From Dipylidium caninum (lineage: Eukaryota > Platyhelminthes > Cestoda > Cyclophyllidea > Dipylidiidae), in contig QEYB01001528.1 in NCBI GenBank assembly GCA_017562135.1, positions 124,001 to 188,000 of the forward strand: a DNA stretch of 64,000 nucleotides, in the 5' to 3' direction. A model generated the notes under the pieces. The model saw only the letters and a list, made by a program, of their open reading frames with translations, had not been told where the DNA came from and made no database searches. Of this stretch, positions 1 to 9,159 are shown piece by piece; position 1 is the first letter of the stretch; every line of letters begins with the position of its first letter. The position numbers were made by a program, and so were the translations under genes.

Positions 1-162
1 TTGCATTCTAAACAACCGAGGAGTTAAGTTTTATTTAATGGCATTGTTGATATCCTAGGGCGGTCCAAGCATCTTATTCTCCTTCTGATAACCGTTTTCT
101 TTCCCTTGACATCGCGATCAGTACAGCTAACGTATTAATTTCTGTTCATTATATTCTTTTAG

Positions 163-2407
163 AGTTGAAGGCTTTCTATTCCTCTTTGCACGATTCCGCC
201 ATTACGGGACTAAAATTTTTCCGTCAATTTGACCAAGGTGAGGCACATTCTCGCGTTCAACCTTGTGAAACTAGATTCCACGTCTCCATTCGAGGTTTCT
301 CTGGTGGTCTGTTCCGGTCTTGAACTCGCAGTGGTTTATCGGTGAGGCGTAGGATGAAAATTATGCTTCTTCAATCTACTTGTCTCACTTCTTAACTTTA
401 TTGTCGTGATTCCAAAAATAGTTATTTGCCCTTCTTGATTTTGGGACCTTTTTTCTACTTCTCTCGAGTGATGTGAGTAACTTTGTCCCTTTTACAATTA
501 ACGGAATGCATTTGACGCCGTCATCGCAACGACGTGAGACGTGGCCATTCGCACTTAAAATAAATCTCGGTTTTGTAAAATCTTGTTAGTTTACTTCAGC
601 AGTGACCGGATCTGCCAAACCACTATTGCCCTGTGTGTGTGTGTGTGCTAGGATTTGTCGCGTTGATTTGTCTTGTCTCAGAGCTCCGGTCGCTTTATTT
701 CAGGTGCCCCTTTGGCAACGGCTCCGATGGCGGTCGGATGGCTCCATCGTCCCGGCTTTTGCTGCCTCAGAGTGCTGACTTTGACCATGTCAACTGTGTC
801 TGTGTGGCCGATCTCGATTTTGACGGGGATCCGGAAATAGTTCTGGGGACTTTCGGTCAGCAACTGCTTTTCTACAAATGGGTCGTGCCCCCTAATTCTC
901 CTTCACGTGGTTCATACGAGTGAGTTGAAGCAAATTGCCCCAACTCTTTTGTAATGTGCCTTTTTTGTGGCCTTTGGAAATCTTTTTTTTGTTGCATGTA
1001 TTAGCTCTAGAGTTATTACAGTTATCCATTTAACGGGCAAGATCCAATAAACCATAGCTGATTTAATGAGCCATTCGCGGTTTCACCGTACCAAGGCCTG
1101 CACTGAGACATGCATGGCCTAATCTTTGAGACAAGCATATGACTACTGGCAGGATCAACCAGGTAATTCACACCAGATGAGACCGGCCAGCGGAGAAGGA
1201 GGAGGAGAGGCCGCCCACAGGCCCACAGTGGGATAGAGGAGGGCGAGGAGGAGGTGGAGGTGGAGGTGGAGGGAAAGGCGACTGCCCTGCTAGAGCCGCC
1301 TACCGCCCAGCCTCCCACTCGTGAACACATCCCTCCCACACCCACACACGGGCAAGGGTATGGGCACAGGCACGGGCACACACAACCTCCTCACAACATC
1401 CGCAATGCACCAAGGTGTGCAATTGCCAACACCGATATACAAACACACACGGGCACATGCAAACACTGGCGCATCTCGCGGCCGTGCACCCACCTCCCAT
1501 AAGGAGTACGGGCGCAATCTCATAATAAACACGCACACACGCGCACGTGTATAGACACAGACGGTCGAAGGGTAGTAGGGAAGGCTCTGACCTAACCCCA
1601 TCACCACATCAACAATCCGCATCATCGGCAACCGCCTATATGCTGCACTGCACACTGCGCACGCGCACACTTGCTCACAACACCTACAGAGCAACATTAG
1701 GCAGTCCCCCACTTATCAACACACACAGGCCCGTGCGCCGCAACCTCAAGGCAAATCGCGGGCCCCTAACAGAACCAGTCAGTCCCCGTACGGACAGCAC
1801 GACGACGCCCCGAACACGTGGCAGCCCCACGTCTACAGGGAGGAGGCACACAACAAGACATGCATCAAAGCCCACCTCCCCGACGCTGGTCCACCCACGC
1901 CGGGCAACCACCAACGGTAGACAGACCTCAGTGTACGATCATTGTAAATATGCTGGATTTTTAGAATGATCGGTTAAATCTGGTTTCGCCTAAAAGAGTA
2001 GTTTAAAAGTCCCTTAAAAACTTATCCAGCTGTCCAAAGAGACAACTATGTTTTACCTGTTCACGATTTTAATTTGGTTTATTATCAAAGAATTGTCTCT
2101 GAAACCCATTGTTAATTTAACCCATTGTTAATTTAATTAATTTAAATTTCCGTCTGCTTAAAAAAAAACACTTTTTAAGGATTTGTATTCTTCCTCGAGG
2201 TTGGTGCATCGACGCCGGATGGTTGGCGCAGTTCACAGTTTGGAATGCGGTGGTGAATGCGATTTCTTGGGTGACGGAACTCGTTGCCTCGCAGTCTTGT
2301 CATCCCATGGTCTTCACCTCTTCCAGTGCAGTCATCTCTCCGATTTTTGCGTCCCCCTTCTCGCCGCCCGTCTCCGTTCCCTTCCTCCCTCATTCCGCCT
2401 GTCCTAG
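163..2407 (+). CDS. KPTN: kaptin (KPTN), C-terminal part, 4 exons visible
   Basis: Kaptin is an actin-associated protein and a subunit of the KICSTOR complex, which restrains mTORC1 at lysosomes when amino acids are low. I read exons 163-237, 275-341, 704-919 and 2200-2407; all phases join. The key match is RLLLPQSADFDHVNC followed by DLDFDGDPEIVLGTFGQQLL in exon 3, which parallels the FG-GAP-like segment of human kaptin (LLLPGSDQFD, then [20 protein letters not shown]). Exon 2 ends in LELAVVYR, matching human MLEPAVVYR, and exon 4 keeps an FLGDGTRCLAVLSSHGLHLF block. The N-terminal half lies to the left of the window. The intron between exons 1 and 2 is only 37 nt. The last intron (920-2199) carries antisense rDNA. 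The reading frame ends at TAG 2405-2407, shorter than the human C-terminus, so a further exon spliced from exon 4 is possible. The family call is firm; the 3' end is less so. Confidence 0.85.
991..1165 (-). rRNA. 18S rRNA 5' fragment (about 175 nt), antisense within kaptin intron
   Basis: Read on the minus strand, 1165 downward begins with TACCTGGTTGATCCTGCCAG, the near-universal start of eukaryotic 18S rRNA, and continues through the conserved helices (CATATGCTTGTCTC, TTAAGCCATGCATGTCTC with one A/G-type difference, GAATGGCTCATTAAATCAG) to CTCTAGAGCTAATACATGC at about 991. After that the match stops in a T-rich run. It cannot be a working 18S gene because only the first tenth is present. It is a dispersed rDNA fragment or an assembly join. 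Confidence 0.95.
1166..1960 (-). other. Probable 5' external transcribed spacer DNA attached to the 18S fragment
   Basis: This GC-rich, simple-sequence stretch (GGAGGT-type runs near 1245-1275; CA-rich runs 1330-1560 and 1660-1740) lies directly upstream of the 18S 5' end on the minus strand, where the 5' ETS sits in an rDNA unit. Base composition changes sharply back to AT-rich intron near 1950. Open frames in several phases here are by-products of the missing stop codons in GC-rich repeats. ETS identity is inferred from position only. Confidence 0.55.
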
Positions 2408-4077
2408 CAGTCCCTTTTCGGTTTTCCAGGCTTGATCTTCTTCCCATATTTAGGATAGTTCAAGTTAATTTTTATACTTTTGTGTATGACGCATTTGTTG
2501 TTAAAATACAATACTGTCGCTTAGTTTTTCTCCTCAATTTGAAACAACCGGAAAAATGGGTTTTGTTAGCATGGGTACTTATTCGGGCGTCAAAGGCGCG
2601 ACGAACAGGATTTGTTTGACTTTGGAGGCAGTCAAAATGTATGACATTTTTTGAGCAAATCGGGCGAAAGAATATAAAGTCATTTGAGAGAAAGAGAGGG
2701 TTTAGTTGGTGTTTTGGTTGTTTTGATCGCCTTGAATGTACTTCCCCGGGATGAATGCCTGTCTTTGTTCGAACCATTGGACTTGGTTTAGGTGGTTAAA
2801 TCCCGGCGACTGTGTCTCTGTCCTTAGGCGTCGTCTGTGACCAAATTCTACCTCCATCCTCAGAATTCATTACTTTGCTAGTTCGGTACATTATGCTCTT
2901 TTGAACTAGTAAAGCTTTCGTGGACGGAGTCATTGCAATCACAACTTGGGACTTCGGGGGAAGACAATCGAAGGTTAGAAATAATGCCTACTTTAACGGA
3001 TTTAAATAGCAGCTAAATGGAAGTCACAGTAATCGCCATCAAACAAAAATCCCAGGCTGAACCGCTCAAGCTTTCGTGGCAGTTATGTTTTAGCCTTTTG
3101 TACAACACTTTATCCCCATATGGCGATTAAGGTAATTTGGGCCACGTCGTTTCATTTGTATTTTGAAGATTCACCACGTCGCCTGCCACCGTGTCTTGAA
3201 AAACGGTTCTAATAGAGAGGGGAGACACTCGATCATGGTCCGTGACAAACATGACGGCCATGCCCGATTCCCTCGATCTTCATGTGCCACACACCTAAAG
3301 TTGCTTCTACCCGGGTACATGTGCACTTGAGGTGAGGAGATGTGAGTACACAAGTAGATAAAATTATAAAGCTAAAGACTTAATATCCACTGCCTGCCCA
3401 TCCGTGCCCCTAACAAAATTATTTGCATTTACTTTCAAGTTACAACTTCTTAACGTTAACTGGAATGATTAAGAGAATGATATCCACCAAAAGACTTTGT
3501 GAGACCATAATTGCCGTTGGCTGACACCAGAATGTCAAAGTGAATTAAGTGAAGGGCCACGGCATCACTTTTCCCTCCTTAAAGCCTTATCTCCTATTTC
3601 CTACTGCACCCGAATGATAGGAGTCTTTTAGGATGTGCAGTTCTTATTCTCTTCTTCACTTTTCTGTCAACAATTAGGCAGATTACCACGCAAGGCATTT
3701 GTAATCTAGGTGAAAGTCACAACGACCTTGTGACAGCTTTAATGACTCTTTCATTGAGGTGTTGAGTGCATCAAAGGTGCCATTAAAGCGGGGCCTCAGT
3801 ACACCTGCACCCAAGTCAGCTACGTGTGTGTGTCTGTGTGTGTTTGTGACGTGTTGACTGAACCTCAAACATACCCGACTGCGAAGTGATTTGGGCGAGG
3901 CAAGTTAAAACACGGTTAGTGTAAGTGTACCCACATTGATGTCAGTGGGTTCATACAATGTCGCCGGCTCCAGCAGGGCAAAAAGAATCAAGTGGAGCAG
4001 ACAAAAAGAATTACAAATAGCGGAGCATGTCAGCGTTGCATTTTAAGGGCATAAAAAAGCGCGTCTTTGATCAAGGT
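2408..4077. other. Intergenic, no feature supported
   Basis: I see no coding exon, RNA gene or strong repeat. Short open frames lack splice context and sequence resemblance to anything I know. Confidence 0.5.
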
Positions 4078-4415
4078 GTTCTAAAGCACGATCCTAAGGC
4101 ATTCACAGTGGCGGGCAGATGGATGAGACGAAGCCTTGTGCGATGGTCGTCCAGATTACGAGTTCTTCAGTTAATCGAAGCTCGCTACAACTTCAAGCAA
4201 GAAGCTTCACAGCGGGGACTCTCCGTTTATACCACAAACATGGGTCGGGCATAAAAGTTTTCATCAGAAGGGTTTTCGACAGTGTCACCTGCAACACGTG
4301 TTTATTCCTCACGGGGTCACTTGGTGCTCTCATGGAACGACATGGATGAGATGAGAGAAGCGGCAACAGGAGACGCGACGAGGTGAGGTGAGGCGACTCT
4401 AGGCATGGCCGCTTC

Positions 4416-4500
4416 AGGCGAGGTGGGGCGAGGCGAGGCGAGGCGAGGCGAGGCGAGGCGAGGCGCGAGGCGAGGCGAGGTGAGGTGAGGTGAGGTGAGG
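4416..4500 (+). repeat. GGCGA pentanucleotide microsatellite
   Basis: Direct tandem copies of GGCGA with GGTGA variants at the right end. It lies in the left palindrome arm. A related, shorter run occurs at the matching place in the right arm near 7223-7262. Confidence 0.9.
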
Positions 4501-5340
4501 AGAAGAGAGAGGATGAAGGAGCAAGTGGAGCAGTGGATGTCAGAGAATCTGGGTGGGAAACGTGTCCAACTACCCCATCGTCTTCCCCCCACAACCCTTA
4601 ACATGCCGCGTCCCTCGCACCACTCACACCCACTCTGTTCAAACTACTTTCATCAGCCAATCACGCATTTAAACGCGCGCCTTCCTTTAAAAGGCTCCTC
4701 GTACCCAAGTGCCCAATACACCTCCCATCACTTCCCTCCAAAATGGGTTGCGTTTCACCACGGTGACTGGCACTTGAATAGGCAACACCGATGAGTATTT
4801 CTTCTCCCAGGAGAGATGGACACTTTGTTGCGGGCGACGGAAAGGAGAATGTGAAATTCGGACTCCCTCGGCCGCCCATGAACTCGGCTGCCAAAGACCA
4901 CCACGTCTCGTCTACTCCCACGACAAACAGTCTGGTGGCTGCCGCAGTGCTGCAGTGACCCACCGAAGTCAGGTTGCCGGCGCATTCGTGGTGGCGTCAA
5001 GGAGGGTTTCGTGATCTACACGCACAACTTCAGTTCTTCAACGTGGGAGAGGGGTGGGGTTCTTGGAGGGGGTGGGGGGAGGAGAGCTACAATCACACTC
5101 GCCTGTGAGCTACAGAATTCGGCGTCGAGTGGATCAGCGTCCGCAGGCAAGGGGGCGGTCTGCTGGCGGAGATGGAATCGAAGCGAAGCACCTGTGACTA
5201 TTTTGACAGAAAGCATCTCCATTGCGTTCGTCGCCTGCAAGCCTCAACTTCATCTCGCCTGCACCCCAGTCAACTGCACTTTGTCCCACTCTTTCGTCAT
5301 TCTTCGTGGCAGCCGCCTTTCACATTTGGCGGATGGTGGC

Positions 5341-5384
5341 TCGGGGCGAGGCGGGGCGAGGCGAGGCGAGGCGGGGCGGAGCTG
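5341..5384 (+). repeat. GGCGA-type microsatellite, second array
   Basis: Tandem GGCGA/GGGGCGA units. The complementary array (CTCGC-type) lies at about 6536-6575 in the right arm, consistent with the two arms sharing one ancestor. Confidence 0.85.
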
Positions 5385-5562
5385 AGTCCGGTCATCGATA
5401 CGCCGATGTGCCGAGTTGTCAGCCAAACTCTACCCGCCACGGAGGCGCTTTTGAGTGCGTCTGCACCCGCTCTCACACTCCCACGGCACCAGTCTCAGCC
5501 TCGTGCCACAAACTGTGGCTAAATGCGCCAGGCTCCTCAAATTATAAGGATACAGACACTCG

Positions 5563-5594
5563 CATCTCCTCTCTCTCTCTCTCTCTCTCTCGCC
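5563..5594 (+). repeat. (CT)n microsatellite
   Basis: About 14 CT dinucleotides in a row. A degenerate GA/GGGA counterpart lies at 6325-6353 in the right arm. Confidence 0.9.
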
Positions 5595-5700
5595 CTTGCT
5601 TTACTTGTGAGTTACAATTTTCAAAGTGTGATGTCTGCAGGTTGCAGAGCCCTCGTCCATCACCACCTCCTCCTCGTCTTTAACGTCGAGGTGTAGGCGC

Positions 5701-6091
5701 ACATTCACCTTCGTCAAGAGCTGCCGAGTCAGTCACTCGAGTCGTGATGTTCCACCCATCGCCCTTTTCATGCTTTCGCGGTGTGGTGGCGGCGGCGGTG
5801 GAGAAGCTGCAATTGCACCGCACGTCAAAACTCGCACTCAAAGCGACTCACTTCCACGGCAACTCAGGGTTTCTTGAAAGTACAATTAATGCCATGAAAT
5901 GAATTATGACCTGCTGCCTGGCGAGGAGGACAGGGTAAAACATCCAAAAGCCACCACTAACGCTGTTCACGAGTGGATGGTGAAACACACCAATTTCTCG
6001 CTTCACCTGACAAACAAGTGTTTCGTGCATCTTGAATCAGAGTAAATATCGAGATGTTTAACCACTCTCTCGCTCCCACTCTCTCCCTTTT
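5701..6091. other. Palindrome spacer
   Basis: Unpaired sequence between the two arms of the inverted repeat, about 390 nt. It has a GGCGGC run near 5790 and no coding feature that I can support. Confidence 0.6.
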
Positions 6092-7532
6092 TCCTACGCC
6101 TACGTCTCGACGTTAAAGGCGAGGAGGTGGTGGTGATGGGCGAGGGGTCTGCAACCTGCCGACGGGTTGCCTCACATTCTGTTACATCAGAGTGAGGCAT
6201 GATGACATGACACACTCAGACGACGAATACGCCGGCAACCTTGACTGCCATCCGACAACATATCGGCAGCCTTCTTCGCCAGTAGAAATCACACTTTGAA
6301 AATTGTAATTGACAAGTTAAGCAAGGGAGGGAGGGAGAGAAAGAGAGAGAGACGAGATGCGATTATCTGCATCCTCATAATTTGAGGCGTTTGACTCATT
6401 TAGCCGCGGTCGTGACACCAGGTTGAGACTGGTGCCGTGGGAGTGTGGGAGTGGGTGCACACGCACCCCAAACCGCCTCTGTGGCGGGCAGAGTGTGGCT
6501 GACAACTCGGCACATCGGCGCATCGATGGCCGGACTCAGCCTCGCCTCGCCTCGCCTCGCCTCGCCCCGCCTCCGCCAAATGTGAAAGGCGGCTGCCACG
6601 AAGAATGACGAAAGAGTGGGACAAAGTGCAGTTGACTGGGGTGCAGGCGAGATGAAGTTGAGGCTTGCAGGCGTGGAGATGCTTTCTGTCAAAATAGTCA
6701 CCTTCAGGTGCTTCGGATTCCATCTCCGCCAGCAGACCGCCCCTTGCCTGCGGACGCTGATCCACTCGACGCCGAATTCTGTAGCTCACAGGCGAGTGTG
6801 ATTGTAGCTCTCCTCCCCCCACCCCCTCCAAGAACCCCACCCTCTCCCACGTTGAAGAACTGAAGTTGTGCGTGTAGATCACCCCTCCTTGACTGCCAGC
6901 ACTGCGGCAGCCACCAGGACTGTTTGTCGTGGGAGTAGACGAGACGTGGTGGTCTTTGGCAGCCGAGTTCATGGGCCCGAGTGTCGCCCGCAACAAAGGT
7001 GTCCATCTCTCCTGGGAGAAGAAGATACTCATCGGTGTTGCCTATTCAAGTGCCAGTCACACCGTGGTGAAACGCAACCACACTTGGGTACGAGGAGCCT
7101 CGCGCGTTTAAATGCGTGATTGGCTGATGAAAGTAGTTTGGGGGAAGGACCGCGGCATGTCTGGGGTAGTTTGGACACGTTTCACCCAGATTCTCATCCA
7201 CTGCTCGCTCCTTCATCTCCTCTTCTCCTCACTCACCTCACCTCACCTCGCCTCCACCTCGCCTGAGCACCAAGTGACCTCGTGAGGCTCCATGAGAGCA
7301 CCAAGTAAACACGTGATGCAGGTGACACTGTCGACACCCTTCTGAGAAAACTCTTACGCCTGACCCATGTCGCATACTACATGCAGTTTTTTGGTATAAA
7401 CGGAGAGTCCCCGCTGTGAAGCTTCTTGATTGTAACTGAAGAAGAACTCGTAATCTGGACGACCATCGCACAAGGCTTCGTCTCATCCATCTGCCCGCCA
7501 CTGTGAATGCTTTAGGATCGTGCTTTAGAACA
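6092..7532 (-). repeat. Right arm of large imperfect inverted repeat
   Basis: Reverse complement of 4078-5700, ending at GTGCTTTAGAACA (7520-7532). The inner part carries an insertion relative to the left arm near 6170-6285, and the outer part lacks most of the long GGCGA array. Open frames of up to about 210 codons occur in it, but matching frames in the left arm are broken or shifted, so I do not call a gene. Confidence 0.85.
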
Positions 7533-8555
7533 TTGAATCCCACTTTATCTGAGTCTCCTGTTAATGGTGCATAATATGTTAAAAATTCTAAATGTTTTTC
7601 GGAGACCCTTTCGACTATACCTACACCGCAGTGCCCGAAGACCTTCACGGAGCCAGTATGGCTTTACAGGTGCCTACTAGGAACTTTTCAACAAAACCAA
7701 GTTATTTAGATGAGAAACACTCAACCTCACAATCATCAAACAAGTTTGATGTGCAACTGTGACTGTGAATGTGAAAATCACAGAAATGGCTGAATTGGGC
7801 ATTAAGATTCAACCAGCCAGTCGTACGAATTTTAAATGCGATGAATGACTTCCACTGTCCTGAAAATTGAAATAACTGCAGTTGATAATGCAAAAAAAGC
7901 TACTTCCACGTAATGGCCGCATTAACTCGTTCTCCACTGGTTGCAGTGAAATGCGTGTGAACAAGGTGTATTCTCCCAAAAAGTGTCAACTCGAGAGTTA
8001 AATCGCGTCTGATTGGGGGATAAGTGACAACTTTTGCATTTGCGCAATCTTTCTGCTGTTGATCCTCCGTCCGTCGCGCCATCGAGAAGAACCCAGAGAC
8101 CTGCACGTCTCGTAATAGCAAGTCGCTTCCAAAAGACTTCCGACCACCTTGCCCTCGCATGACTCGCATATTTAAAATCTTCATCTGACAAAAGCACATG
8201 GTATTTGGAAATTGCTCGAATCACTTCAGTCAGCGTCACCAAAGTTTCATGTGAAACGGCCAATTGCATCAACGAAATTCTCGGTTTTATGTGTCACGAC
8301 TAAGTAGTCGGCTACTTTCCGTTTCTTTCGTCCGGTGGGTGGATTTCTCCAATGAAGAAGGATGGCGGCTTGTAGAAATTTCTGGCAGATTGAAAAGATT
8401 GGGAAAGCCTATACCACATTTCTGTCAGACGCATGAGGCAATTGCTCAGGTAGTGGACACCAAAACGGTCAACAAATGAGTCTTCGTGAAGGTCAAATCT
8501 AGTCAGACCAATCAAATTAGCCAAGCCATGTGAGCGCCATGCCAAAACCCAACGG
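7533..8555. other. Intergenic upstream of FABP copy 1
   Basis: No exon or RNA gene seen. From about 8500 the sequence becomes similar to 13270-13470 upstream of the second FABP gene, marking the left limit of the duplicated promoter region. Confidence 0.5.
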
Positions 8556-8624
8556 CCATTGGTTGATGTGCACCAATGAGAAAGCGCAACTTGCAGACTA
8601 AATGCACCCACAACGACTATAAAA
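8556..8624 (+). promoter_or_regulatory. FABP copy 1 core promoter (CCAAT pair and TATA box)
   Basis: An inverted CCAAT (CCATTGG, 8556-8562), a direct CCAAT (8573-8577) and TATAAAA (8618-8624) precede the ATG at 8688 by about 65 nt. The same three elements with the same order and spacing occur before the second FABP gene, which supports function. Confidence 0.75.
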
Positions 8625-8687
8625 CAACGTGGTTTGACAAGGGCGACCTCAACTGTTCGCACACACTGCACGTCGACGTCATCGACA

Positions 8688-9159
8688 ATGGAGGCGTTTC
8701 TCGGGTCTTGGAAGATGGTGTCTAGTGAAGGCTTCGATGAAGTGATGAAAAGACTTGGCGTGAGTTACGTCACCAGAAAGGCAGCCGAGGTGTTGAAACC
8801 CAAGTTTGTGGTCGAAGTTCTGCCCGATGGCAAGTATACCATGCGTTCGGAAAGTTCGCTTAAGGATACAGAAGTCACCTTCAAGTTGGGTGAGAAATTC
8901 GATGAGACTACGCCAGACGGACGCAATGTGGTGTCCGTGGTCACACTGGAAGATGGAGTACTGAAACAGAAACAAGAAAATAAAGAGAACACTACCTACA
9001 TTGAGCGTGTAGTTGAGGGCACAACCCTTCGAACGGTAATGATGACTTCTTTAATGCTTAAAAATGCCATTCCCCCAATGTACTACTCTCCTATTTCTGC
9101 TGTAGACCGTAAAAGTGGACGAACTCGTGAGTGTACGAACTTATACAAGAATAACTTGA
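8688..9159 (+). CDS. Fatty acid-binding protein, copy 1
   Basis: Cytosolic FABP/lipocalin-superfamily carrier of long-chain fatty acids. Taeniids rely on host lipids, and these proteins are abundant in them. Exons are 8688-9035 and 9106-9159, split by a 70-nt intron. The product is 133 aa, the normal family length. The FABP signature region lies at the N-terminus (MEAFLGSWKMVSSEGFDEVM), followed by RLGVSYVTRKAAEVLKPKF and FKLGEKFDETTPDGR. Exon 1 ends in ERVVEGTTLRT, and exon 2 supplies TVKVDELVSVRTYTRIT with the Arg-x-Tyr lipid-carboxylate motif near the C-terminus. The intron sits where the last vertebrate FABP intron lies, as reported for Echinococcus FABP. The unspliced frame runs on to give a misleading tail. 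The start is the first ATG after the TATA box. No AATAAA was seen close downstream. Confidence 0.97.

Larger units (their letters stand above)
4078..5700 (+). repeat. Left arm of large imperfect inverted repeat
   Basis: The arm starts at TGTTCTAAAGCACGATCCTA and runs to the GTCTTTAACGTCGAGGTGTA segment near 5680-5700. Its reverse complement recurs at 6092-7532 in the opposite order: for example GATGGATGAGACGAAGCCTT (about 4119) pairs with the complement at about 7480, and AATTTTCAAAGTGTGAT (about 5617) with the complement at about 6290. The arms differ by substitutions and several indels; the left arm has a longer GGCGA array, and the right arm has about 110 extra bases near 6170-6285. No transposase, terminal duplication or coding capacity was recognised. 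It could be a fold-back element, a genomic palindrome or an assembly artefact. Confidence 0.85.

Noticed and set aside
1254..1969. Several open frames of 76-140 codons on both strands
   Set aside because: They lie in GC-rich spacer DNA attached to the 18S fragment, overlap in most frames and have repeat-driven composition.
4193..7032. Open frames up to 210 codons in the palindrome
   Set aside because: Rich in simple repeats; corresponding frames are not conserved between the two arms.
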